Below, in pieces: positions 7,553 to 16,564 of a DNA stretch of 64,000 nt. The position numbers and the translations under genes were made by a program. Positions within the stretch are counted from its first letter, which is position 1. The number at the start of each line of letters is the position of its first letter. The notes beneath the pieces are model-generated. The model searched no databases and was not told the DNA's origin. It saw nothing but the letters and a program-made list of their open reading frames with translations. Source of the DNA: Mesorhizobium sp. M1B.F.Ca.ET.045.04.1.1 (lineage in GTDB: Bacteria; Pseudomonadota; Alphaproteobacteria; Rhizobiales; Rhizobiaceae); contig NZ_CP034448.1 in the NCBI RefSeq assembly GCF_003952465.1, positions 1,674,001 through 1,738,000 of the forward strand. The letters are read 5' to 3'.

Positions 7553-9649
7553 CTACCAGCGGCGGATGGCCATGAAAAGCGGTATGCCTACAAAAATCGA
7601 GACCAGCAGCAACCCGCCAATGACCTGCTGTTCGGACCTGTCCGGTGCGGCGACGGGCACTGGATTTTCGGGCGCATCCTGATAGGTGAAGTCGAACGTC
7701 CAATCGATGTTGTCACTCACGTCCTTGACCGACTTCAGATAATCGTTGACCGCCTTGGCCGGAACCTGTGTCGCCAGTGTCCGGAAATCCCACTGCACCT
7801 CGAAAGTGGTCGGCGTATTGCTCCAGGACGACTTCAGCGACAGGTAGGGCGTGACGACATCCTTCATCTCGCCGCCGGAAAAGCGTGCCTTCAGATTGCT
7901 CACCGTCACGGTGTGCCTGCGGTAGACCGGGGACCCAAGCGAGACGGGTCCGGCGCGGTTCACCATGCTCGGGGTCGGCAGATCGGTGCCGAGGTCGGCT
8001 GCCTTGATCGAAAAGTTTTTCGCCAGATCGTTGGCGGTCAATGCTTGAGCCGGCAGCCGGTAGCTCTCCCGCACATTGATGATGTTGCCGTCACGATTGT
8101 CGAAGATTTCCAGCTTTGCCGCGCTTTCGATACCGGGGTAGCGCTTGCTGTAATATTTCAGGTAGGCGTCGGACAGCTCGCTCACCGACCGGCTGGCGAG
8201 CTTGCCGCGCATGTAGTCGGCGTCGGCACCCTCATGGGTCGACAGCACTGAAAGCGTCAGGTGGCCGTCAGGCTTGTCGGGAAAGGAAAACTCCTCGGCG
8301 ACCTTGACGGTCGGGCTTTCAAGCTCCGCACTGGGCATCTTCTCCAACGCGCCACTGCCAAAGACTGGCAAGGCGAAACCATAGTCCGGCTGCGGGAAGT
8401 TGCTTGCGTCGCCGCCCTGCAGGTAGTCAGTAGCGTCCAGCCAATATATCTTGGCGCCGATCGTCGCCTTGACGATGGCGTGATCGAAGTCGCGCAGCGC
8501 TGGCAGGTGCTGGTCCAGCGCCCGCCCATGGTCGAGGTCGGCCAGCGCGACTTGGGCGGAAACGCCCAGCCGCGCGAGCGCCGAGGCAAGCAGCAGCGCC
8601 TTGTCCTTGCAGTCGCCAAAGCCGCTCTGGATGACCGTCGCCGGATCGCGCGGAATATAGGACCCGGAGCCGATCGAGAGACTGACATAACGGATCTCGT
8701 CCTGGACGAGGCGCATCGCCTGGATCATCCGATCCTCTGGCAGCGGGTGCCTGGCCGCGATCTCGTCGAGCTTGGCGGCAAAAGCGGGCGGGAAGGCGGT
8801 AGCCGGCTTGTAGTAAGGCTGAATGGCGTCGATGATGCTTTGCCAGCTTGCCGTGGACGAGACGTCGATCGATCCCCAGGCCGGGAAATCCGTCGGCACG
8901 TTCTCCTCGACCTTGACCGGTTTCGGATTGGCAATCTCCCAGAGATAGATGGAGCCCGTTCCCGAGGTGGAGATGACGGGTTTGATTTCGGTTCCGCGCG
9001 GCTTGATCGCTAGCGGCCGCGAGGCCGGCCAGATGATGCTGGTCCGGATCAGGCCCACCGGCTCCTCCCACTCGGTCGAGAAGCTGTAGAAAAACAGGCC
9101 CTTGCCGACGAGCGGCGTGATCTCATAGGTCTCGCCATAGTCCACGACGTCACCGACACGCACGTCGTCGATGTTGACATGGGCGGTCAGCCAGCCGTCA
9201 AAGACGCCCTTTTCGGCATCCTTCTCCTGCCGGAAAATGTCGAACTTGACGTCGTCGAGCCGGTCCAGCACCTGGCCGTCGCGGACGATGCGTAAATGGT
9301 TGAGCGTCACCTTGTGTCTGGACGGGTCGAATTGCAGGTCGATGCTCGCACCCTGCTCCAGGCCAGGCCGATCGACGATTCTGTAGACAGTGCGCGAATA
9401 GTCGTCATAGCCATAGTCGCGATGGATGATTTGCTCATCCGCCAGCAGCCAGGAGATGCCGTTTTTGATCTGGTCGCCTCGTGCCGGGTCCGCCGACGGG
9501 ACGTCGACCGACTTGATCCAGTCCGCCTCCGGTCCTTTACGGACGATCTCATCCGCCCTTGCAGGGGAGATCAGACCGGCCAGTGCGACCAAAAAAAGCA
9601 CGAGGTAACGGAAAGACCCGACCTCACGAAAACCGCCACCCACCAACAT
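7553..9649 (-). CDS. DUF3857 / transglutaminase-like exported protein
   Basis: This is a 698-residue envelope protein. A signal peptide (YLVLFLVALAGLISPARA, cleavage near residue 32) is followed by a DUF3857 beta domain. A papain-like transglutaminase domain then shows the Cys of FGDCKDKALLLASAL, the His of RDFDHAIV and the Asp of YWLDATDY, a complete Cys-His-Asp triad. A beta-rich C-terminal region follows, then a final transmembrane helix (VIGGLLLVSIFVGIPLFMAI) with a short positive tail. It probably faces the periplasm and is anchored at the C terminus. The substrate is unknown. It stands alone, convergent with the ABC exporter. Confidence 0.87.
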   Translation of the reverse strand: MLVGGGFREVGSFRYLVLFLVALAGLISPARADEIVRKGPEADWIKSVDVPSADPARGDQIKNGISWLLADEQIIHRDYGYDDYSRTVYRIVDRPGLEQGASIDLQFDPSRHKVTLNHLRIVRDGQVLDRLDDVKFDIFRQEKDAEKGVFDGWLTAHVNIDDVRVGDVVDYGETYEITPLVGKGLFFYSFSTEWEEPVGLIRTSIIWPASRPLAIKPRGTEIKPVISTSGTGSIYLWEIANPKPVKVEENVPTDFPAWGSIDVSSTASWQSIIDAIQPYYKPATAFPPAFAAKLDEIAARHPLPEDRMIQAMRLVQDEIRYVSLSIGSGSYIPRDPATVIQSGFGDCKDKALLLASALARLGVSAQVALADLDHGRALDQHLPALRDFDHAIVKATIGAKIYWLDATDYLQGGDASNFPQPDYGFALPVFGSGALEKMPSAELESPTVKVAEEFSFPDKPDGHLTLSVLSTHEGADADYMRGKLASRSVSELSDAYLKYYSKRYPGIESAAKLEIFDNRDGNIINVRESYRLPAQALTANDLAKNFSIKAADLGTDLPTPSMVNRAGPVSLGSPVYRRHTVTVSNLKARFSGGEMKDVVTPYLSLKSSWSNTPTTFEVQWDFRTLATQVPAKAVNDYLKSVKDVSDNIDWTFDFTYQDAPENPVPVAAPDRSEQQVIGGLLLVSIFVGIPLFMAIRRW

Positions 9650-9758
9650 TCAAGCCCGCTGAAGCAAGGAACGCTATTTCTCAGAGTCTTTCCTGCCAAA
9701 GTAAAGGCCGGCAACGCATCTTTTGCGCGCCTCGATCTGGTGAGCCGGCGAGGGCGCG

Positions 9759-11242
9759 TCAGTTGCCGTAGCGCCTGCGGAGGTGCTCGGTGAAGTAAGC
9801 AGCGTCGAGCCTCTTGCCGGTGGCGCGCTCGAGCAGTTCCGGCGTCGACCAGCGCGAACCCTGCGACCAGATCCTTTTGCGGCGCCAGTCGTTGATGGCG
9901 CCGAAATCGCCCCTGGCGAGGTCCTCGTCCGCGGACGGATGTTCCCTGGTCAAGGCCGCCCATTGCTGCGCCGCCATCATGGCGCCAAGCGTATAGGACG
10001 GGAAATAGCCGAACGCGGCGCCCGGCCAATGCACGTCCTGCATCGGTCCGTCGGCCGGGTCGTCGATGGTCGACAGGCCCAGATAGTCGCGCATCTTGGC
10101 GTCCCAGGCCTCGGGCAGGTCGGCGGGCTCCAGCCGGCCGGCAACAAGCTCCTGCTCGAGCTCGTAGCGCAGGATGACATGCAGCGGATAGGTGACCTCG
10201 TCGGCGTCGACACGGATGAAGCCGCGTTTCACATGGTGGACATGCGGCAGGATGTCGTCGAGCGACCAGGCTTCGCCGAGGTGTTTTTCGACCACCGGCA
10301 GCGCCCAGCGCCAGAAGGCGGGGTTGCGGCCGATCTGCTTCTCGACGAACAGGCTCTGGCTTTCATGCACCGCCATGCCGCGCGCCTTGCCGAGCGGCCA
10401 GTGCGACCAGGCTTTCGGCAGGTTCTGCTCGTAGAGCGCGTGGCCGGTCTCGTGCAGCACGCCCATCAGCGCCGACAGGAAATCGGAGGTCTTGTAGCGG
10501 GTGGTGATGCGCACGTCGCTCGGCACGCCGCCGCAGAACGGGTGATGCGACACCGACAGCGAGCCATGCGTGAGGTCGAAGCCGACCGCCGCCATCATGG
10601 CAAGGCCGAGCTCGCGCTGCTTCTCGATGGCGTAGCTGCCGGAGAGCGGCTTCAGCGGATGCTTGGCCAGGCGCGCATCCTGCACGGCCAGCGCGTGCGG
10701 CAGGAAGTCCCGCAGGAAGGCCTTCAGCTCGGCAAACACCGGCGTGATGTCGGCGGCGCGGTTGCCGGGGTCGTACTGCTCCATCAGCGCGTCATAGGGG
10801 GCGAGGCCGAGCGCGTCGGCGCGCAGCGCCGCCTCTTCGCGCACCAGCGCCACCACCCTTCCAGCGCCGGCAGGAAGCCCGCCCAGTCATTCTTGGCGCG
10901 CAGGTCGCGCCAGAGCTGCTCGGAGCGCATGCGCGCCGTCGTCTGGCGCTCGACGAACTCGACCGGCAGGCAGGTGAGATTGGTGAATTGCCGGCGCAGT
11001 TCCCGGACCGCCGCCTGCTGCTCGTCGTTCAGCGGCTCGGCTTCGGCGGCGGCGATCCAGTCGCCGATCTCCGGCGCGGTTGCCTGGGCGTGCAGCATGC
11101 CGGCAAGGGTGGACATCGCCTCGGCGCGTTTCTCGCCGCCACCGACCGCCATGTGGGTCGCCTCGTCGGCGCCGAGGATGGCTAACGCATGTTCCAGCGC
11201 TTCAAGCTTGTGGCCGAGTTGATCGAGTTTTTGGAAGGACAT
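9759..11242 (-). pseudogene. Carboxypeptidase M32 (Taq/Pfu type) with a frameshift
   Basis: Together the two frames encode a full-length M32 metallocarboxypeptidase of about 494 residues. The N-terminal helical part (from MSFQKLDQLGHKLEALEHAL at 11242) ends in FLPALEG. The remainder continues in another frame as VVALVREEAALRADALGL. It includes the zinc motif HETGH (in GVLHETGHALYEQ) and the HESQS motif that is distinctive for M32. The break is at about 10855-10862, where a run of G appears to be one base short. Either it is a real inactivating frameshift or a sequencing error in a homopolymer; both halves are otherwise uneroded, which favours error or very recent mutation. Confidence 0.8.
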
Positions 11243-11389
11243 GGCGGATCCCAACTGGAAATTGGCTGGCGCGAAAAGATACCAACGCATGGAGCTTGGC
11301 AACCCTGATCGGCCAGCAGAAGAGCTGCCCATCTTGCCTTGCGGCAGCGCTGCGTGATCAATGCCGGGAACAAACGACTGGAGGGGACA

Positions 11390-11743
11390 ATGGTCGGCAA
11401 TATCCTGACCGGGCTGGTGGCGCTGATCCACTGCTACATCGTCTATCTGGAGATGGTGCTGTGGGATACGCCGCGCGGGCACAAGGCGTTCAATCTCAAG
11501 CCGGACTTTGCCAGCGCTTCAAAAGTGCTCGCCGCGAACCAGGGGCTCTATAACGGCTTTCTCGCGGCAGGCCTGATCTGGGGCCTCTATCTCGGCGCCG
11601 GCGGATTCCAGATCAAGATCTTCTTCCTGCTTTGCGTCGCCATCGCCGGCCTTTACGGCGCGGCGACCGTCGGCCGCAAGATCCTGTTCATCCAGACGGT
11701 GCCGGCCGTGCTCGCGATCGCCGCAGTTTGGCTAGGCTGGTGA
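11390..11743 (+). CDS. DUF1304 small membrane protein
   Basis: This is a 117-residue protein with four transmembrane helices (ILTGLVALIHCYIVYLEMVL; GLYNGFLAAGLIWGLYLGAG; IKIFFLLCVAIAGLYGAAT; TVPAVLAIAAVWLGW). It has the conserved E in the first helix and the N-Q-G-L-Y-N-G-F motif of DUF1304. The ATG at 11390 follows TGGAGGGG by a few bases, an excellent ribosome-binding site. It is divergent from the M32 gene. No function is established for the family. Confidence 0.88.
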   Translation: MVGNILTGLVALIHCYIVYLEMVLWDTPRGHKAFNLKPDFASASKVLAANQGLYNGFLAAGLIWGLYLGAGGFQIKIFFLLCVAIAGLYGAATVGRKILFIQTVPAVLAIAAVWLGW

Positions 11744-11756
11744 AAAAAGGGCGCCC

Positions 11757-11873
11757 TTAGAGCCGGATGATTTCAGGTCGAACCGACCCGAAATCTGAAT
11801 CCGGCTCTAAATCAAAGAGATAGAGCATGATGTCGCCCGAAAACCGCTTCACACTTTTCGGCATCATGCTCTA
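11757..11873. repeat. Two adjacent intergenic palindromes
   Basis: The first hairpin has perfect 12-bp arms TTAGAGCCGGAT (11757-11768) and ATCCGGCTCTAA (11799-11810), plus inner pairing GATTTC/GAAATC and GGTCG/CGACC. The second has arms TAGAGCATGATG (11821-11832) and CATCATGCTCTA (11862-11873), with inner GCCCGAAAA and TTTTCGGC. The second shares GAGCATGAT and CCGAAAACCG with the sequence at 48849-48885, so it belongs to a dispersed family. A further GC-only hairpin CCCGCGCGC/GCGCGCGGG lies at 11914-11937. The 11744-11974 gap holds no gene. Confidence 0.75.
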
Positions 11874-11974
11874 GGGCTCGGGCGCCAGGTGGTGCCCGCG
11901 CGACTCCACCCTACCCGCGCGCCAAAAAGCGCGCGGGCGCCGTCGCGGCAAAATTCGCTGCGATGGATGGGAAC

Positions 11975-12385
11975 TCAACCGTTCAGATAGTAGCCGCCGT
12001 CGGCACCGTCGCCGATGAGCGGGCTGCTGCCGGTGGCGTTCCGCAGGCTCTGGCTCACATCATCGAGCTGCGCCACCAACTGCTGATATTGCTCGGATGG
12101 TATCGCGCCATGTCCCGCCGCGGCTTCCCGTTGCGCGACCCGGCTGATGCGGACGGCCTGCCTGTGAAGGTCTCGCGCCTCGGCTGGCTTGATCTTGTCC
12201 ATCTGCCTCGCGGCCGTGATGCCTTGGTCCACGCTCTGCGCCTGATCGATGAGGCCCGCCGTGCGCGGGGTATAGAAGCCGGCCGATGCGGCATAGGCGC
12301 CGGCAAACGGAACGGCGACGACAAGTGCGGCGAGCGCCGCGGTCCTGGGTAACTTGAAAGTTAGGGGTAACTTGAAAGAGCGCAT
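11975..12385 (-). CDS. Hypothetical exported protein
   Basis: This is a 136-residue protein of no family I recognise. A signal peptide runs to about residue 33 (TAALAALVVAVPFAGAYAA, likely cleavage after AYA). The mature part is a hydrophilic helical domain with IDQAQSVDQGITAARQMDKI and EARDLHRQAVRISRVAQREA, ending in a Gly/Asn tail. The first residues repeat: FKLPLT is followed by FKLPRT, reflecting an 18-bp near-perfect duplication in the DNA at 12345-12380. A GGGAG ribosome-binding site lies about nine bases before the ATG. It is probably periplasmic. Confidence 0.75.
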   Translation of the reverse strand: MRSFKLPLTFKLPRTAALAALVVAVPFAGAYAASAGFYTPRTAGLIDQAQSVDQGITAARQMDKIKPAEARDLHRQAVRISRVAQREAAAGHGAIPSEQYQQLVAQLDDVSQSLRNATGSSPLIGDGADGGYYLNG

Positions 12386-12639
12386 GGCTGCGTCTCCCTC
12401 TTGCTGGGGAAGGCAGCGCCGGAACGACCTGCCTTCCGGCCTGGGCCGTCCGGTTTCCGTCGCGTCGCGATGTGGGAGGCACCGCCGGCGGTCCTCGGCC
12501 CCATAGCAAACTTAGGAGCGGCACCGGGCAAAGTGGAATTAAAAAACGGTAATCTTTTGCGGCCTTGTCATGCCCGCATCCTGCCCTAAAAAGTCGCATT
12601 CGGGCGCAACGTCCGGCACGAACGGATTCGAGCGGCCAC

Positions 12640-13668
12640 TCAGCGCTCGGTGAGCTTCAGCTCGATGCGGCGGTTCTTGCTGCGCGCCTCGTCCGTATCG
12701 GCCGGATCGAGCGGCTGGAACTCGCCGAAGCCGGCGGCGACCAGCCGGTTGGCCGGCACGCCGTTCTCGATCAGGAACTTCACCACCGAGGTCGCGCGCG
12801 CCGTCGAAAGCTCCCAGTTGTCGCGATAACGGCCGGTGCCGGACAGCGGCTTGTTGTCGGTGTGGCCGTCGACGCGCAGCACCCAGCTGATCTCGGGCGG
12901 GATTTCCTTCTGCAATTCGATAATGGCGTCGGCGAGCTTCTTCATCTCGACCTTGCCGGCATCGTTGATCACGTCGGAGCCGGTGGGAAACAAGACCTCC
13001 GACTGGAAGACGAAGCGGTCGCCGACGATGCGGATGTTCTCGCGGTCGGCGAGGATCTCGCGCAGCCGGCCGAAGAAATCGGAACGGTAGCGGTTGAGCT
13101 CCTGGACACGCTGCGCCAGCGCCACGTTCAGCCGGCGGCCGAGGTCGGCGATCTTGGTGTTGGAGTCGCGATCGCGCTGCTCGGAGACGTTGAGCGCGTC
13201 TTCGAGCGCTCCGATCTGCTTGCGCAATGCCGCGATCTGCTGGTTGAGGATCTCGACCTGGCTCAGCGCCTGCTGGCTGATCTGGCGCTGGTTGTCGAGC
13301 TCGCCTGAAAGGGCCGAGGCGCGCTTGTTAGCTGCGTCGCCGGCGCCGGCCCCTTGGTCCAGCAATTGCTGAAGGCGGCTTTTTTCCGCTTCCGCCGCCG
13401 ACAGCGAGGCCTGCAGGTTGGCGAGCGTATCTTCCTTGTCCTGGCTGTTCGAGCGCTCCAGCGCCAGCAGCTGGGTCAGCTCGTTGATCTGCGAGTTGAG
13501 GCGGTTGAGCACCGTGTCCTTGCCGGAAATCTCGCGGCTGAGCAGGAACTGCGCCAGCACGAAGACGGTCAGCAGGAACATGATCGCCAAAAGCAGCGTC
13601 GACAGCGCGTCGACGAAACCCGGCCAGTAGTCGATGCGGCGATCGGCGCGCCGTCTTGCCAGCGCCAC
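12640..13668 (-). CDS. OmpA/MotB-like peptidoglycan-binding stator subunit
   Basis: This is a 342-residue protein. One transmembrane helix (FVDALSTLLLAIMFLLTVFVLAQF, residues 18-41) carries an Asp at position 20, the place of the proton-binding Asp in MotB/TolR. A long coiled coil (about 45-190) follows, then a C-terminal OmpA-like domain with VDGHTDN, NWELSTARA and KNRRIEL, the peptidoglycan-binding residues. It starts with GTG one base after the stop of the MotA-like gene, so translation is probably coupled. The pair should form a proton-driven channel anchored to the cell wall. It is not flagellar by context. Confidence 0.85.
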   Translation of the reverse strand: MALARRRADRRIDYWPGFVDALSTLLLAIMFLLTVFVLAQFLLSREISGKDTVLNRLNSQINELTQLLALERSNSQDKEDTLANLQASLSAAEAEKSRLQQLLDQGAGAGDAANKRASALSGELDNQRQISQQALSQVEILNQQIAALRKQIGALEDALNVSEQRDRDSNTKIADLGRRLNVALAQRVQELNRYRSDFFGRLREILADRENIRIVGDRFVFQSEVLFPTGSDVINDAGKVEMKKLADAIIELQKEIPPEISWVLRVDGHTDNKPLSGTGRYRDNWELSTARATSVVKFLIENGVPANRLVAAGFGEFQPLDPADTDEARSKNRRIELKLTER

Positions 13669-13669
13669 G

Positions 13670-14689
13670 TCAGTGGACCCCTTGCTTCTTCAGCGCGTCG
13701 GCGATCTTTTCCAGCGTGTTGCGCATCGCCTTCTGCTCGTCGGACTGGGCCTCGACCCAGTCGCGCATGATCTGCTGCTCGGAGCGCATGTTCTTGACCA
13801 GGCCGGAAATGCCGTCGGCGAGGTTGGCCATGGCGGTGGCGACGCGTGGATTGGAGCCGCCGCCATTCTCCTGCAGGCTGCGCAGCCGTTCCGACAGCAG
13901 GCGGATTTCCTCCGACGGCTCGGCACGGGCCTGATCGGAGACAACGATGTCGGACGACAGATCGGTGACCGAGGACAGCCAGTTCTCGAGCTCGGTGTAG
14001 AAGCGGGTCTGGGCGCGGCCGGCCTGCAGGTCGAGGAAGCCGAGCACAAGCGAGCCGGAGAGGCCGAACAGCGAGGACGAGAAGGCCGTGCCCATGCCGG
14101 CAAGCGGCGCCGACAGGCCCTGCTTCAGCGCATCGAGCACGGCCGCCGCATCGCCGCTGCCGGGGTCCAGCGCTTCGATGGTCTCGCGGATCGAGGCGAT
14201 GGTGCCGAGCAGACCCCAGAAGGTGCCGAGCAGGCCGAGGAACACCAACAGCCCGACGAGATAGCGCGAGGTGTCGCGGCTTTCGTCGAGGCGGGTGGCG
14301 ATGGAATCGAGCATAGTGCGCATCGAAGAGGTCGAGAAGGCGACCGCCGACGAGCGGCCGATCATCGCCTTCATCGGCGCCAAAAGCACCGGCTCGGTGG
14401 TCTCGGAGCCGGCACGGAAGGAATTGACCCAGCGCACTTCCCGGAACAGCCGCCCGACCTGGACAAAGGCGAGCAGGATGCCGACGGCGAGCACGCCGAT
14501 GATCAGCCCGTTGAGGCCGGGATTGGCCGAGAAGGCTCTCGAGATCTGGCGGGTGAGGATGGCGGCGATGAAGGCGACGATGACCAGGAAGATCACCATG
14601 GTGAGCAGGAAGACCTGCGGGCTCGATAGTTTGTGCGGATCGTAGACCAGGACATCCGAGCGCCTGCCGAAGGATCTGAGAAAAGCCAT
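13670..14689 (-). CDS. MotA/TolQ/ExbB-like proton channel protein
   Basis: This is a 339-residue membrane protein. Helices are visible at QVFLLTMVIFLVIVAFIAAIL, LNGLIIGVLAVGILLAFVQV, YLVGLLVFLGLLGTFWGLLGTI and the segment GMGTAFSSSLFGLSGSLVLGFLDL. The last two carry the G-T-x-W-G-L and G-M-G-T-A-F-S-S-S-L-F-G patterns of the MotA/TolQ/ExbB pore. A cytoplasmic C-terminal helix-rich tail of about 100 residues follows. With the OmpA/MotB-like partner directly downstream it probably forms a stator complex. No flagellar gene is in the neighbourhood, so the job is likely envelope-related and is unknown. Confidence 0.85.
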   Translation of the reverse strand: MAFLRSFGRRSDVLVYDPHKLSSPQVFLLTMVIFLVIVAFIAAILTRQISRAFSANPGLNGLIIGVLAVGILLAFVQVGRLFREVRWVNSFRAGSETTEPVLLAPMKAMIGRSSAVAFSTSSMRTMLDSIATRLDESRDTSRYLVGLLVFLGLLGTFWGLLGTIASIRETIEALDPGSGDAAAVLDALKQGLSAPLAGMGTAFSSSLFGLSGSLVLGFLDLQAGRAQTRFYTELENWLSSVTDLSSDIVVSDQARAEPSEEIRLLSERLRSLQENGGGSNPRVATAMANLADGISGLVKNMRSEQQIMRDWVEAQSDEQKAMRNTLEKIADALKKQGVH

Positions 14690-14791
14690 CCGTGCCCCGT
14701 TTCCGATGCCACCCGCCGCGAATTTGCCGCGACTCTAAACGGAATTGTGACCAAATTGAATGGTGCTTGGCAATATCGCCGCCGCCAAGGT

Positions 14792-15520
14792 TCAGAACCG
14801 GCTGATCACCAGGCAGTCGACCATGGCGGCCAGATGCAGCCCGGCGCCGGTGACGACGAAGCCGTGCCAGACGGCATTGTGGAAGCGCAGGCCTTTCCAG
14901 GCGAAGAAGATGACGCCCAAGGAATAGACGATGCCACCGGCGATCAGCAGCACGACAGAGGCCGTGGGCAGCGTTTCGACCAGCGGTCGGGCGAGCACGA
15001 CGCCGCTCCAACCGATGGCGAGGTAGAAGACGATCGCCAGACGGTCGTAGCGGCCGGGCAGGAACATCTTGATCGCGATGCCCGTCGCCGCCGCGGCCCA
15101 CACCACAACGATCATCGGCAGGGCCAGCGACGAGGCCTGGAGCTGAGCGAGGAAGGGCGTGTAGGTGGCGGCGATCAGCAGGTAGATCGCGGCGTGATCG
15201 AAACGGCGCAATATCCACTTCGCCGGCCACGATATCGGCCAAAGATTGTAGGCCAGCGATACCGAGAGCACGGTGAGCAGGGATACGACGTAGAAGACCG
15301 CGGCGACATATTCACCGGGCCCGGAATGAAAGGCAGCAAGCGCCAGGAAGGCCGAACCGGCCGCGATCGCCAGCACGATGCCCACGGCATGAACGATGCC
15401 ATCGGCGATCATTTCGGCGCGCGAATAATGCCAGCGGCCGATAAAGGGTATTTCGATCTGGGACCCGGTTTCGACCTGGGGCCCAATTCCGATCCGGGAC
15501 TCTGCGCGCGCGTCGTTCAT
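14792..15520 (-). CDS. Hemolysin III (PAQR/YqfA) family membrane protein
   Basis: This is a 242-residue protein with seven predicted transmembrane helices. It has the PAQR motif residues: a D-G-I-V-H-A-V-G in the first helix, S-L-A-Y-N-L-W, R-R-F-D-H-A-A-I-Y-L-L-I-A-A-T-Y-T-P, and a late F-H-N-A-V-W-H-G-F-V histidine pair. These His/Asp/Ser residues form a metal-dependent hydrolase-like site in the superfamily. The name hemolysin III is historical; a toxin role is not implied. The ATG at 15520 has AGGA upstream; the in-frame ATG at 15568 would add an atypical tail. Confidence 0.88.
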   Translation of the reverse strand: MNDARAESRIGIGPQVETGSQIEIPFIGRWHYSRAEMIADGIVHAVGIVLAIAAGSAFLALAAFHSGPGEYVAAVFYVVSLLTVLSVSLAYNLWPISWPAKWILRRFDHAAIYLLIAATYTPFLAQLQASSLALPMIVVVWAAAATGIAIKMFLPGRYDRLAIVFYLAIGWSGVVLARPLVETLPTASVVLLIAGGIVYSLGVIFFAWKGLRFHNAVWHGFVVTGAGLHLAAMVDCLVISRF

Positions 15521-15642
15521 GAGTGATCCTGCAACCCTTATCTGGGCAGTCGCGGACCAGTATTTCAAGCTTCGGTTGCGGTTTTGCGACTACAGCCGCG
15601 CGTCCTTTCGACGCGCAAAGGACGCTATAGCACTTTGATTTG

Positions 15643-15682
15643 CGCATGATCCTTTCCGAACCTTCGGTTCGGGGATCATGCG
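15643..15682. repeat. Intergenic palindrome
   Basis: CGCATGATCC (15643-15652) pairs with GGATCATGCG (15673-15682), and the interior CCGAACC pairs with GGTTCGG around TTC. It is a nearly perfect 40-bp hairpin in the 202-base gap between suhB and the hemolysin III gene. It has no T-run, so it is a repeat of the extragenic palindrome type rather than a typical terminator. Confidence 0.65.
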
Positions 15683-15722
15683 TAGGCGCTTCAACGCGCC
15701 GCGCCGCCGGCGTGGCTGGCTG

Positions 15723-16523
15723 TCAGCGCGATGCCAGGGGCTTCTTGACGGTCTTCAAGAGCGCACGCTGGATGAGTTCGTTGCCGGCGACGATGGAGCC
15801 GGCCTCCAGCATGTCCTGTCCGCCATCCATGTCCGACACGAAGCCGCCCGCCTCGCGGATGAGCAGCGTGCCGGCGGCGATGTCCCAGGCCGAGAGACCG
15901 GTTTCCCAAAAACCGTCCATGCGGCCGGCCGCGACATAGGCAAGGTCAAGCGCGGCGGAGCCCAGGCGACGGACGCCGGAAACTTCCGCCATGACGTTGC
16001 GCAGCTCGATCAGGAAATTGCCGTGCTGGCCGCGGCCGAGATGCGGCACGCCGCAGCCGATCACGGCATCGGTGAGCTTGGTCCGTCCGGCGACCCGCAG
16101 CCGGCGGTCGTTCATGAAGGCGCCGCCGCCGCGCTCGGCGGTATAGAGCTCGTCCATCGCCGGATTGTAGACGACGCCGGCGACGATCTGGCCCTGGCGC
16201 TCGAGCGCGATCGAGACCGAGAAAATCGGGATGCCGTGCAGGAAATTGGTGGTGCCGTCGAGCGGGTCGACGATCCAGCGATGCTGGCCGTCCTCGCCTT
16301 CGACGGCGCCGCGCTCCTCCATCAGGAAAGCATAGCCCGGCCGCGCCTTGGACAGTTCGGCAAAGACGATCTCTTCCGCCTTGCGGTCGGCCTGGCTGAC
16401 ATAGTCGCCCGGTCCCTTCATCGAGACCTGCAGGTTCTGCACCTCGCCGAAATCGCGCGACAGGGACCGGCCGGCCTTCATCGCGGCCTGGACCATGACA
16501 TTGAGCAGAGCGGAACGCGCCAT
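15723..16523 (-). CDS. suhB: Inositol-1-monophosphatase family protein
   Basis: This is a 266-residue Mg2+-dependent phosphatase of the IMPase/FIG superfamily that hydrolyses myo-inositol-1-phosphate. The metal-binding motifs are complete: E-E-R-G near residue 69, W-I-V-D-P-L-D-G-T-T-N-F near residue 83, and W-D-I-A-A-G near residue 210. SuhB homologues also act with the Nus complex in rRNA transcription in enterobacteria, which cannot be judged here. It lies 41 bases downstream of efp in the same direction, an arrangement common in rhizobia, and is probably co-transcribed with it. Confidence 0.93.
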   Translation of the reverse strand: MARSALLNVMVQAAMKAGRSLSRDFGEVQNLQVSMKGPGDYVSQADRKAEEIVFAELSKARPGYAFLMEERGAVEGEDGQHRWIVDPLDGTTNFLHGIPIFSVSIALERQGQIVAGVVYNPAMDELYTAERGGGAFMNDRRLRVAGRTKLTDAVIGCGVPHLGRGQHGNFLIELRNVMAEVSGVRRLGSAALDLAYVAAGRMDGFWETGLSAWDIAAGTLLIREAGGFVSDMDGGQDMLEAGSIVAGNELIQRALLKTVKKPLASR

Positions 16524-16564
16524 TTTTTCTTCCTGCTGTCTTTTCTTCCTGTTGTCCGGGCCGT

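Noticed and set aside
12640..14689. Zorya-type anti-phage system (ZorA/ZorB)
   Set aside because: Only the channel and OmpA-like halves are present. The flanking genes are hemolysin III and a small exported protein; no ZorC, ZorD or ZorE helicase or nuclease is nearby.
14702..15242. His/Arg-rich frame opposite and alongside the MotA and hemolysin III genes
   Set aside because: It is compositional noise of the alternate frame: no domain, no start context, and it conflicts with two clear membrane-protein genes.
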